The notes under the pieces are model-generated. The model made no database searches and was not told where the DNA came from. It was given only the letters and a program-made list of their open reading frames with translations. A stretch of 64,000 bases of DNA from NCBI GenBank assembly GCA_021307315.1, contig JAJSPD010000007.1, positions 496,001 to 560,000 of the forward strand. The letters are read 5' to 3'. The DNA comes from Bisporella sp. PMI_857 (Eukaryota; Ascomycota; Leotiomycetes; Helotiales; Helotiaceae). Shown here one piece after another: positions 22,701-33,092 of the stretch. A program made the position numbers and the translations under genes. Each line of letters opens with the position of its first letter. Position 1 is the first letter of the stretch.

Positions 22701-24769
22701 ACTTTCGGATTACTAAAATTAACGCACTATTTTTAACTGTTTAGCAATAAGCAAACGTTTTACGGAAAGTTATGGCGGAAATTACAAAACTTAAAGCTAC
22801 ACGACAAATTTACAAAGCTTTAAATATGCGAAACGAGCTAAGCGTTGAACTAATTTATAACTTTTTTTTGAACTTTTTAGTTTTAGTATAGCGAGAAAGT
22901 AATACCGGCTAACTCGGTTTTTAGTCAAGACTTTTTATACTGATTTTGTTTAAAGGTGAAACTTGTACAGTTAATTTATTTTACAGCTTTACTAAGTTCC
23001 GAACAATAACGGTTAAATTTTATTATTAAAACAATACTAATAACACCGATTTTGTCGAAAATACTACTGTATACTAACTATTTGCACAACAAGCTTTTGT
23101 TAAGCGTAGCAAAAACAAATTTTGCAAATATCTTTTTTTAGACTTTACAGTTTTTATATAAAAAGATTTTGAGCTATTTACAGCTTTTCGACAATCCGAA
23201 ATCGCCGAACTTTTAAAAAAAAGCGTATTCGAAATTGTTGACCGTTCCGTAGTTCCGCAAAAGACTAGAATTTTCAATTCAAAGTTTGTTAATAAAATTA
23301 AAAATAAAGGAACTAACAAAGTTTTTAAGAAATTACGCTTCGTCGTACAAGTTTACAACGACTTAGAAAAAGGTTTCGTACTGACACAATTACCGACTAT
23401 TTAGCGTGTCAGTTAACGCTTTATTCTTTGCTTTGCCGCAATATTTTTAAACACAGAAACCAAGATATATTCGCGTGATATTTTACAAATTTACGTTTAG
23501 TTTACTACAAAGTTTAACCGAGACTTTTTTATTTCGCTACTAATTGAACTTGTAAATCAGCTCGGGATTTTTAAAGGATTTATACTAAAGATTGTGAAAC
23601 TTCTGTATGAAGTCCTTGAAGCTGGGAACTACTAGTTTAAGACTTACTACTTTTACTACTTAAAAGAACTAAGCATGAAACAATCCACGTACGACTTTTG
23701 CTTTTTGTACCGCAACTAACTTTTCGGCTTAGTTGGCTTGTAAACTGATGACACATTGTTTTTTGGAAACGGAAAGTTTGCAACACTAGAGCAAAGCAAT
23801 CTAGAAAAGGCTTAGTTTTTAGCTAAAAACCGAAAAGTTTTGACTACCGAACAACTAATTAAATTTAATAAAAGCTTGATACAGCTTGATTAACACAATA
23901 TTACTTTTAGTCAAGAACTTCAGTATAAAAACCTGAATTTAATTAACAAAACTTTTACAACAACAACTAGCTTTAAAGCAATATCGTAACAACTTGAACC
24001 TGAAGAACAATACATTGCTTAGCGAGCCAAAAAGCTTACATTGCTTTAATGTGCTAACTAAAAGCTTTTTTTGACTTTGCTTTTATGCTTAGACAACTAA
24101 CTTTAACGACAACAACGTTAAAAATATCAACAAACGTTTACAATGGCAAATCGACAACTTAACTAAAAGCCTAAAGTTCGTGCAACTAAAAAAAAGCATT
24201 TTGAAGCTATTAGTGTTTACAGACGCTTTTTTTGCTAACAACAAAATTTTTTTTTACAGATCGAATACGTTATTGTACTGACCGACAGCAACAACCGTGC
24301 TAATATTGTCTATTGGTTTTCAGTTAAATGCAAAAAGGTCACAAAAAGCGTACTAGCTTTAAAGCTATACGCTATAGCTTACGGATTCGATATCGGTGCT
24401 TCGATTAAAGTAACGATTAACACGATTTTTCAGATTAACTTTTTTTTAGTCTTTTGTATTGATTTTAGATCTTTGTTCGACTGTTTAGTAAAACTCGGTA
24501 CTACGCAAAAAAAACGTTTTATAATTGACGTTTTTTGCTTTCGGCAATTATACGAACGAAAAGAGATTGCAGAAGTCAAATAGATTAGTAGCAACAGCAA
24601 CTTCGCGGACGCTTTTACAAAAAAAAACCTTTTTACAGCCCTGAAACGCTTTATTAATACAAATACGATTTTTTTGCAGACTATAAAATAGGTAAAACGG
24701 CCCGAAGAAAGTAATACAAGCTTGTAGAGTGATTTTAGGTGTTTAATTCAACTTTTAGAGTCGTTCCAG
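19709..24769 (+). pseudogene. Degenerate copia gag-pol coding region
   Basis: Readable landmarks: zinc-knuckle segment CFVCKKKNCRLYKYTSEKR at about 21128-21190; protease motif IVINTGASKHSIAGYGQF near 21655-21710 with the catalytic Asp changed to Asn (GAC to AAC); integrase core from VDIMYING (22268) through KNFISKEFKEYAG to about 22740; reverse transcriptase from EIVDRSVVPQKTRIFNSKFV (23232) through QVYNDLEKGFVLTQLPTI to the active-site remnant TDDTLFFGNGK (23745); RNase H from VFTDAFFANNK (24208) through ANIVYWFSVKCKKV to FADAFTKK (about 24610). Stops replace Gln and Trp codons in many places (for example TI-TAG-RVS-TAA-R in the RT), as expected from C-to-T change on both strands. Confidence 0.9.
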
Positions 24770-24967
24770 TGTTAGTACAATTAACTAGAGAGGTCATGTG
24801 GTCACGCACTCGAACGAAGGGTGTCGTTCACGTGACCCGGAACGGGGTTATATAACTCGTAGTTTCACCGTAGTTAGAACTTAACACTCAATCAATCACT
24901 CACTCAAGAATACAATAGCACTCACGTCAGGAACGTGGTGGTGCCCCGTATTTAGAGTGAACCCACA
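24770..24967 (+). repeat. Right LTR (198 bp)
   Basis: Second copy of the LTR, with G at the four positions where the left copy has A. Composition is close to that of ordinary flanking DNA, in contrast to the adjacent interior. Confidence 0.95.
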
Positions 24968-24972
24968 GTACC
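24968..24972. repeat. Target site duplication, right copy (GTACC)
   Basis: Matches the five bases before the left LTR. Removing one copy and the element brings the two carboxypeptidase propeptide pieces together. Confidence 0.9.
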
Positions 24973-27549
24973 ACTTCTAGTATTCTCGCAATTCATCCCA
25001 ACGACATCGCCGCTTTCGAATCTAGCAATCATCAGGCTGTCCTTCTCAATAGTAATTCGGAGGCGCATTTCACCAAAGAGGCTAACTTTAAAGCGTATCC
25101 ATCTTTGAATACCAACACTGAGCTACCTGGTATTGATTGGTTTTGATCTTACTATTCTTCCGGGGTCCATCTTCGCTACCTTAGATATCTCCACGCAGCT
25201 TTCCCGCAGAACTCAGAAACTAATCACGGTTGGAATTACTTGGGAGGGAAGAGTGATATGGTCACTTCATATTTATGGGAAGCATGGGCAGAACTCTAGG
25301 CCAGCTGGTTATTGACAAGCCACTGCGCATGCGAGAGAGGAGATCGAGACTATGGTGAGTCTGCCATGATGCGTGCGTCTCAAATGATGTTCCCTGCACC
25401 AAAATCTTACGATCAGTAGGTTGTGGAGTATCTATCCTACTCATTGATGGCTATCTAAGCAAAGACGCTAATACTACGAGATTGCTCAACAACTATGAAT
25501 TTCATATTGTGCCTGCTGTCAATCTCGCTGGCATATGTGTCGCTCTGACGTCGAGAAAGTGCAGCCCGCGATGCATATGGGAATATGGCTGAGAGGTTGG
25601 AGATGGCTCCGCCGAAGACGGGGCGATACCAGCTCTGCTGGTGCAAATTTAACGAAAGAACAGAAGGCGATGATTCTTGAATCGCATTATCCTGATGGAA
25701 AGTCAATTCAGCTACTCAAAATCAACCTACTTGGCCATTTCCACTAACCGCTCCGCAGGCTTTATCTACACCCAGACAGTCGACCGCCAACCCTGTGAGA
25801 ACACAAATTTTATCGACACGAACTTGAACCGTAACTACCCCCTCAGCTGGGAGCTCCCCACAGATGCGGTTTCTGACGACCCTTGTGAACCAAATTACAA
25901 CCACCATGGCGAGACACCCGCAGACACCATAGAGGTGGTAAAACTTATGTCCTCTGCCAATCCCACCAAGGCAGTTAATTCTCACGGCATAAAATCGTTC
26001 ATCGACTTCCACTCTAACGGCCAAGTCCTCCACCCGTATAGTGATCGTTTAACACCGCCACCAGCCAACATCGAGGCTCAACTGAGGCTTATTCATAGGA
26101 CTTCCGAGGTTATTGCGGGTGTTAATGATAAGCTGTTCCCGACTTGGGATTCATGTACGTGGGCGGAAGGATTGCCATTCATGGGGACGGCATTGGACTG
26201 GATGACGCAGAGTGTGGGGCTTGGGTATGCGTGGACTATTGAGTTAAGAGACCATTTTGATGTGGAGTTTCCAGCAGAATATACACTTATTTCTTGTGTT
26301 GAGCAGTGGGAAGGGATTAAATATATGCTATCAAATGCTTAATAGACACAAATATGCCAGTTTTCACCCACATAGCGACAGAGCATCGTTCCTGACCCGC
26401 AAACATCACTAGATCTGGCTAGACAGTCAGGATTGAAGAACATGCTTATCGTCCATTTTCTTTCGTTGAAAAATGGCACCCGGCGATAAGTTGCGTTGTA
26501 AGTTGAAACGTATACGAAGTGCTGCACTGCGTGATATCGTTGTACAGCGAGTTAATGAGATCAAAACTGCGACGAAGGCCTTCTTACCTTAATCGTTGTT
26601 TTAATTATTGCCAATGATCATGTGTGACCTAAAAATGGCCTAAGCTTGGATGTAAGAATTTGGAAGAGGCGGTAATAGTAGGACTTAGTAATTCAACTAA
26701 TTGATAGTATGTATACATTTCTAACATACTAAGTCTCTTTGAACCTCAGGATTAGCCACAATTTAGTCCGTCACCCAATCTATATCATCCAGCCTGCCGC
26801 CCCAGATGGCGGGAACAATTAAAAATGTACACAAATCTCCAAGCTAAAGGCACCATATTCACCGAGGCAACTGCGTTCTTCAGCGCGAACTACGGGGGGC
26901 TGCGGTCCTTTGGCCGCTGACCAGAAAACAATTCCTACGGATCACAGCAAATTTCCAGCGGCTCTTTATTCCCCATCCACGCAAGTTGGCTAAGATGTCG
27001 CTCATGAGAGTGGTACCGAGCCTCGAATGTCACAAATTCGAATGGTGCAATTCTAGTGGGGTGAAGGGCTCCCAGCACAGGCTTTGGGGAATTATATATT
27101 ATGTTTGAGTATCTAAGTCCTTGCGATTCACTAGTACCATGCTATTCAGACTCTGACACCTGATGATGATACACGCGCGAAAAAACAAGCATTACGGTGC
27201 CTCACTCAAGCCTGTGAGTGGGCTCTACACGCTGAAGGGTTCGTGCCTACGTTTGCATATCGCAAAACTCTTTAATAATACCCTGCACTTCAATACTCGC
27301 CGCGGCCACAACACCACCTACGTCTAGTGAGTCACATAACTATACTTCTCTTAAGATACTCAAGCCAGAGTGTCGCAAACGAACCAATTATAGAATACAA
27401 GCACTTCCGTCTTTGGAGAATCAAACATCTGTATTTGGGAACTTGGATTCAAGAGATTTCTCGATAAAGGAGTTTTGCTTTACTGGAGAATATGCCGAGT
27501 GATCTGATGGTGAGGGAACCGGATGACAAAGTATTCCGGATCTTATTGA

Positions 27550-27770
27550 GACTTCATCTATGGCCATTACATTTTTCACGCGCTTTTGAAACAGAGTCGA
27601 GAATTCTTCCCTTCGAACAACCAACTTGCACTATTTCTTCTACTGACCTGCCCTGTAGCTTACTTGAAAGGCGTAAATCTGAAACAAGCAGAGAGGTTCT
27701 GAAAGATGCACAATGGCTTCTGGGCCGATCGAATCGAGTTGGGTAAGCCTTTGATAATGTTACAAAATAG
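27550..27770 (+). pseudogene. Short decayed coding fragment, family unknown
   Basis: One frame reads coherently through YGHYIFHALLKQSREFFPSN, LALFLLLTCPVAYLKGVNLK and KMHNGFWADRIELGKPL, with a TGA after AERF where tryptophan or arginine would be expected, and a TGA just upstream. The amino-acid pattern is protein-like and unlike the competing 84-codon frame at 27492-27746. No family is recognised. Confidence 0.3.
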
Positions 27771-27789
27771 TGGAGTAATTGGAGTGGTT

Positions 27790-27806
27790 GGGGGGGGGGG
27801 GGGGGG
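27790..27806. repeat. 17-base G homopolymer
   Basis: Uninterrupted run of 17 G. Runs of this length are prone to slippage and sequencing error and are a potential G-quadruplex site. Confidence 0.9.
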
Positions 27807-27900
27807 AGCGACGCATATAAAGTTCTACCGAGTGGCCATGAGTGTTCGGTTTTGTGGAGGTATCCCATAAAGAAGGCATTCCATCCTCAGATTGTATACA

Positions 27901-28116
27901 TACGAAGGTACAGCGGTCAATGTTTGTAGATAGGCTAGCAAGGGTATCACTCGGGCTAACTACTAGCCATCGCACTTTAACTAATTAGGTAGTACTATGA
28001 AGAGAAAGCTGGCTGTCGCGTTTTTGCTATGCTACCTAATAAGGTAAAGCATAATGAGCAGGGTTGATACCCTTGCTAGCCTATCTACAAACAATAACCG
28101 CTGCTGTACCTTCGTA
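27901..28116. repeat. Foldback inverted repeat, about 50-bp arms
   Basis: Left arm 27901-27949 starts TACGAAGGTACAGC and ends AGGCTAGCAAGGGTATCA. Right arm 28065-28116 is its reverse complement with one 3-base length difference and a few mismatches. Inside, a second nested pair (AATTAGGTAG near 27983 and CTACCTAAT near 28032) extends the hairpin. A third, diverged copy in right-arm orientation lies at 28321-28372 (ends AACCGCTGCACCTTCGTA). This looks like a MITE-like or foldback element; no transposase is present. Confidence 0.75.
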
Positions 28117-28687
28117 CGGCAAACGCATCCAATTGACTTGCTGGTAGGAGCCAAGGCTGTCTGATAACAGCTACCTTTTGAAGTAATAGTTGTCGCAACG
28201 CTAGCAGGGCTGCCTTTTCACTTAAAACGACATATCCTAAAAGGGTAATGAATCTTGAGCCAAGCTTACCTATTAAGGCAAAGCTTCTCGCTGGAAAATC
28301 TAAACAAGTCTAGCAGCACTGCTGTAGCCCCTTGCTAGTCGAGTGACAACTATTAACCGCTGCACCTTCGTAAGCTTCGTCCGGAAAGTGAGTAAGGGGA
28401 TAGCGCACTTTTCTCTGTTACTCTGACGACCAGATCAGATCAATCGAAGTCCAAAAGATCAAGGATTGGCAAGCTTATGCTGAAGGTTGCACAATAATGA
28501 TTGGTTCAAACACCCTACCCAGTAGTTCGGGTCCGTACATTTCAAGCAAGCCTTTCCCCTTGCTATTTTTTCTCACAAGCGGCCTTGACAGCTTTGAAAC
28601 AATGACTCTGCATACTGTGCAGAAAATATATAATATAGTGCCCTTTTCGTGTTTTCCAACTATCCGAACAGCTTGTTACCGGCCAAC

Positions 28688-30035
28688 ATGGCTAATCAAT
28701 ATCATTGCAGTGATTGCAATCCTCAGTCCTGTGATTTTTACACTCTGTTAGATCCAGCGCACGACTGCCTTCAACCAAACCTTAACAGATGTTCAACTCT
28801 AACATTGACCTCTCTCAATGTTTCTTCTACCAGAATGAATGAACCAAACTACCACCAGGCTTGCTCTGGGCTATGCGAAGTGTCACATTCCGTTTCGGAA
28901 GAAGTGTCAGAAGTCGGAGAGCACGAGATCCCCGAAATGGGAGTTCCCCAGATGATAGATGATATATCGAGCAATGTATTTGCCCAAAGGCCCTATAGCA
29001 GGCATATTTGAAGGCTGACAAAATATTTCAAGCATTCGCCATATCGATTGACAGACTTTTCACAACACGATCTGGTAAATTTGCCAACAAGGACTGCGAA
29101 CCACTGGCAGACAAAAGCCAACGAAGAGGTTGCTCAATATCCTCCATCGACTCCCGCGACCCATAATTATGCAGAAGATTGCTGTATAGAGTCCTTTGAT
29201 ACTCCCTTGAAGGGGTTTCAAAGGCTGTTGCCAGCAACTTCAGAGGATCCACTGCGGATGGGGCAGGCTTCGCAGAATCCAAATTTTCAGCCTACGGAAG
29301 CCTCTCATCAGCATGGATTCCTGCCTGCAAGCTCAGAGTCGAATGAACATTGGCCGACCAATGTCTACGATAGCACATCACCTGGGGATCAGGGCCCACG
29401 CTCGTAAGAGTACATAGCCAGGTCTATTATTGGGGATCCGCACTTAAATGATGCGAAGTTACTATCTCCTGAGTTCAGCTTGGCTCTGTCCTTTCACCTA
29501 GGCATCGGCGCGGAACTTGCTGAACGCCGCCTTGAACTTGAAGAACCAGGCGCAGCCACTTCCGGATCAACGTTGTGAGCTCGTATTTGCACATACTCGG
29601 GGGCGGTTCAGATGTAGTCTGTGGCTCACTCATCTAGTGTACTGAAATTCCCGAGACGCCTTTGGACCGCTATACTAGGATCCACGCCGAGATGCAGAAT
29701 GATATTGGTAATTCCATGTTATCAATAAATTTTGTAATTCCTTCTGACGTGAGCATGCCTTACACAATTCGCTATAATGGGGACTGATCATGACTGCAGA
29801 ATTCACACATCTGTGACGAAGCAAATCTTCTCAGGATCTTCGGATAGAAAACGATAGTCTTAGAATTATTGCAGAAGCTTCTCCTTGGGCGACGCGATCA
29901 ATGGATATTGATACAGTTATTGGACCTATCCTAGACAATGAAAGGAAGGCTTACAGAACTGTCGCCCTTTCGAAACGCAAGTCTGAACGCAATTCTCCTT
30001 TGGGACCACCAAGCGCGGCCACCAATTTTGTCTAG
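28688..30035 (+). CDS. Hypothetical protein, five-exon model
   Basis: Exons 28688-28975, 29033-29403, 29479-29574, 29679-29748 and 29835-30035; 341 residues, introns of 57, 75, 104 and 86 nt. Frames join exactly at each junction. The first intron removes an in-frame TGA and has a good GGCTGAC branch point but a weak GTATTT donor. The N-terminus MANQYHCSDCNPQSCDFY is cysteine-rich and could be a worn zinc finger; the middle is Ser/Pro/His-rich; the exon 3-5 part (GAELAERRLELEEPG, HAEMQNDI, DLRIENDSLRIIAEA) is charged and helical, and the end is basic. It resembles a regulatory protein in composition, but no family is recognised. If the weak splice sites are wrong it is a pseudogene. Confidence 0.4.
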
Positions 30036-30339
30036 TATTTCCTTGGCATTTTACTCCTTAATATTCTATTGTAATTAGGATCTATTGTAGCTGGCTAGTC
30101 AAATAGGTACAATTTATTCAGGCACTTTTGCTCCAATATTTAGACCGTAGCAGAGGTCTGACATCTCACGTAGTCGATGGAGTCACGAATAGCTTTTTAG
30201 CCTACGAGCTTCTTGAACATCGAGGACAATTCTATGCGATGAAATTTATCACTGCGGTTTCAGGTATCACATTATTACTCACTCTCAATTTATTCCCAAA
30301 TTAATATAAAAATCCTCAAATGCAGCCACATCTCCAGGC
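30036..30339. other. Short intergenic between convergent genes
   Basis: AT-rich 3' flanks of the two convergent genes; nothing recognisable. Confidence 0.5.
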
Positions 30340-31295
30340 TTAGTCCTTATGCTTATGCAGCTTCGCTTTAATCTTATCCTTCAAGCTAACTTTCTCCTTG
30401 CCCTCCTTACCAGTGGCAGGAGCCTCTTCCTTGCCTTCACCCACTACAACTCTGCCATCTTCCTCGACATGGCCTTCATCGCTAATTAAGCCTGTAACTA
30501 AAAATTAGTTCATCCCATTCCAATCTCGGCAATACTAAAAACACTCAAAAGGACAATAAAAGACTTACGTTGAGACTCCTTCCCCGCGTTGGGTCTCGTA
30601 GCATCAAAATCCCCACCATCAGCTTTGACCCCCGTACTCAGTGGCTCCCTTTCCGGCTCCCTTTCCTGCGCAATCTCCTCCAGAGGCTTTGGACCAGGAC
30701 CCACGGCTGTAACGGCAGTCGTCTCAGTTTCGTTCTTTGTCTTCTTTATCGCTTGCAATTCCTCGCTATTCGGCGTCGCTTGTGGATGCTCCGCGCCTTG
30801 GAAATGGACCTTTTGAGAATAGGTGCTGGAGGTGGGGTCATTGCTGCCGAATATGTCGGCGGGCTTGTGGGAGGCGAGAGTGGCCGGTGGCACTGTAGCG
30901 CTGTTAGGCTAGATGTCGCTGGATAGAAGGTATGGGGAGGAGGATGTACCGATGTTTCCTTTATCATACGGTTCTCCTGCTTTGGTATCTCCTAGTTCTC
31001 CTGAGAGTGGTTCTTGGCCATTCGTCTCGTTGTTTGTGGTGCGGGAATCGGCGGCACTGCCTAATGCAGATGGCTCTATATTTCCTCAGCAAGGATCTTC
31101 TATCTCTGAAGGAATGACAGCTGGGTGGAAGTATATACCAACATTCCCTTTATCATAGGGTTCTCCAGCTTTAACATTTCCTAGATCCCCTGAAATAGGT
31201 TCTTGACCCACCGCCTCGTTCTTCTTCTTCTCTGTCGTGCTGTCACCCCAGATGGCGCGCGAGGCCGCTGAGGTGAGGTTGCTGACTGTTTCCAT
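30340..31295 (-). CDS. Small repeat-containing fungal protein of unknown function, four exons
   Basis: Exons 31139-31295, 30950-31075, 30569-30892 and 30340-30491; 252 residues. Introns of 63, 57 and 77 nt; the second has a CCTAAC branch point 8-12 nt from its acceptor, and the introns remove two in-frame stops. The protein starts METVSNLTSAASRAIWGDST and contains two copies of a 22-residue unit ending KAGEPYDKGNV/I, one at the end of exon 1 and one at the end of exon 2. Next comes VKADGGDFDATRPNAGKE, then a lysine-rich tail VSLKDKIKAKLHKHKD. The start, the GG-FDA block and the KDKIKAKLH tail recur in a widespread family of uncharacterised ascomycete proteins. It is hydrophilic, disordered and lacks a signal peptide. 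Composition suggests a stress- or membrane-surface-associated protein, but this is a guess. Confidence 0.75.
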
Positions 31296-33092
31296 CTTTG
31301 TATGTGGTAAGATCTTTAGATTTGTTGCGAGGGTCTGGGTATCCGTGATGATTTGTTTTACACGTTATTATGAGAATTTGGGAATGCAGGCAGGTAGCCT
31401 TTGTAGGTGGATATTTATGGATGTAGGTTAAAGGCTAAGGAAAGGGAAGATGGAAATATATGGCCTTAACTACAAAAGGTCTGGTCTGACGTCTTCGAAC
31501 CCCGCGTTGTTGGCCAGACCTTGGACGACTTGCTTATCCCGGGAAATTAGCTAGAATAAGAATTAAAATATCTTGATTTCCCAATCAAAGCTTCGTTTTG
31601 GTGTCTGCTTTTTCAGTTGATGGATTATTTAAAAAAAAATTGCGTTCTATTATTTCTATACTGCAATTTTCAGTCTCCATTATTAGGAGAATTGGTATTT
31701 TCAACAATAATTCTATATAGACTTATTATTCAGTGGTTTTATATCTTTCAACTTGATGGCAGGCTTCACATATAAAGAAATGACGTATAACCTGGTTCAA
31801 GATAGCGGCATTGCGTCACAGGTGGTTTTCAGCCTTGCATCTTTTTATGGGGCCATCTCTTGGCGCGTTCATAGTCACGTGGGACAAATGGGACAGGGCC
31901 TGTCCCAGTATGTACAAAATACTTGCATTGACAGAAAAGGCTAAGCTCTTTAGTTCCGGAACCATACACATATTTAGAGATAGCAATATCCGTGTCCATG
32001 TGCTTGGGTAAAAAGCTTACTTTTGTCGCGACGACCAGAGCTGCTTCCCCATATCCAAACGAGTGGTCCATATTCAGAATTAATTAAATTTGTGAATATC
32101 GCCATGCTCTACTTTCTTCATATCATTGTTAACTTATACAATAAACCGCTCCATACTACCCTAACATAGTAACTGAAAGACCATGCGGCCTCTGCGTCGT
32201 AGCCATCACAAGAATTTGAAGGGCTGATCGACAATACAATCCCTTTTGAGCTTGCTTGCATTCTGCAGGCTCGAAGACGAACAGCGTTTCGATCATGAAG
32301 ATCCCGATGCTTGTCGTTTTACGGCGCGGTTGTATCTGCTGCGGCCCGACTCTCCTGAGCCTTATTCCGCGCCGTTTTGTATGCTTTATTGGGAATTTTC
32401 AAAATGTAATAATAAAATTGGACGCCAACTGCCTAACTTGCCCTTTGTTGGGGTTTTTTCTCGTAACTGTTGGTGGACTTTTACTTTAACCTAATAATAT
32501 GAAGTCGAGAGACGAGTTTCTAGTACAATTTCATGATGCGATGCTTTCTAAAATGGAGAATAGTTTATATCGGGTATCCTCAGTCAGACGATGATTAGAC
32601 CAGTGAGGAGGAAGCCGAATACGGAGGCTCGGAGTTAAATACAGACGGACATAAATACATAAACTCCTTCACTTCAGATATAAATGTGACTTTATGCAAC
32701 AAACGCCAAGACTTGAACGGTCAAGCTTTCCTCCGGCGATTTGGTTACCCGTTTCCTGGTCTAAAATCCGGGGCAAAACATTGCACAACATTGCACAATA
32801 TTTATGCAACGCATAAAGCTCGTTTAGCATCCTTAAACAGGCAATCCGCTATAGATACCCCGGATCGTGATGTTCCATGGGAGATGCATAATTCAGATGA
32901 ATCCTCATTGTAGGGTCGTATTTTGCCCTTTTCGCACTGTGACCCTCCAAAAAAATGATTTCCAATCCCTTTTCCGTCCTTCCATTACTGGGACGACAAG
33001 AATATATTGGAGAGAAGGGAATCCCGGCTTGCATACTTTTACCTGCTTTTGCCTTCTCTTTAACAGAGAGTTCTTCCAACTGAGCCTCCCAC
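31296..33092. other. Intergenic region upstream of the MFS transporter
   Basis: About 1.8 kb. Holds a perfect palindrome at 31889-31907 (TGGGACAGG-G-CCTGTCCCA), a short inverted repeat AGGTCTGG/CCAGACCT around 31478-31523, and scattered frames of 60-106 codons (for example 32246-32494 plus) with no domains. The part next to 33093 must contain the promoter of the transporter gene; no TATA box stands out. Confidence 0.4.

Larger units (their letters stand above)
19511..24967 (+). mobile_element. Ty1/copia LTR retrotransposon, complete in structure, coding-dead
   Basis: A 5457-bp element bounded by 198-bp direct LTRs that start TGTTAG and end CCCACA, flanked by a perfect GTACC duplication. The inside is extremely AT-rich, but domains can still be read on the plus strand in the order gag zinc knuckle, protease, integrase, reverse transcriptase, RNase H; integrase before reverse transcriptase marks it as copia, not gypsy. 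Every domain contains stop codons, so it cannot be autonomous. No tRNA primer site or polypurine tract can be recognised now. It sits inside the propeptide region of a carboxypeptidase gene in the same orientation as that gene. Confidence 0.95.
19286..26342 (+). pseudogene. M14 zinc carboxypeptidase (CPA-like) pseudogene, split by a copia element
   Basis: Coding pieces lie on both sides of the retrotransposon. On the left, from about 19286, a propeptide-like segment reads LAGKAMVSYDNYHVYRV and is cut after the target site at 19510. On the right, from 24973, the propeptide continues (LAIHPNDIAAFESSNHQAV), followed by WEGRVIWSLHIYGKHG, HAREE (zinc ligands His and Glu kept), GYLSKDANTTRLLNNYEF, GFIYTQTVDRQ, LNRNYPLSWELP (Asn-Arg substrate site), IKSFIDFHS (third zinc ligand), and WTIELRD with the catalytic glutamate. 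Stops, frameshifts and a disordered 25510-25750 section break it even without the insertion. The last 190 codons are intact (to 26342). The normal enzyme is a secreted proprotein of about 400-430 residues that removes C-terminal residues. Confidence 0.85.
26343..28687. other. Accessory intergenic DNA with repeats and a decayed fragment
   Basis: About 2.3 kb without an intact gene. It contains a decayed coding fragment (about 27550-27770), a 17-base G-run, a foldback repeat at 27901-28116 with a third degenerate arm at 28321-28372, and AT-rich DNA otherwise. The repeats are listed separately. Confidence 0.45.

Noticed and set aside
19709..24769. Gypsy-type retrotransposon
   Set aside because: Integrase lies before reverse transcriptase and the RT/RNase H motifs are of the copia type.
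27554..27868. 104-codon minus-strand frame with a proline run
   Set aside because: The run com es from the poly-G tract, and the plus-strand remnant explains the coding-like signal better.
31478..31523. Possible tRNA: 7-8 bp stem AGGTCTGG...CCAGACCT with an internal TTCGAACCC
   Set aside because: The enclosed length is only about 45 nt, too short for tRNA arms, and no anticodon or D-arm can be drawn.
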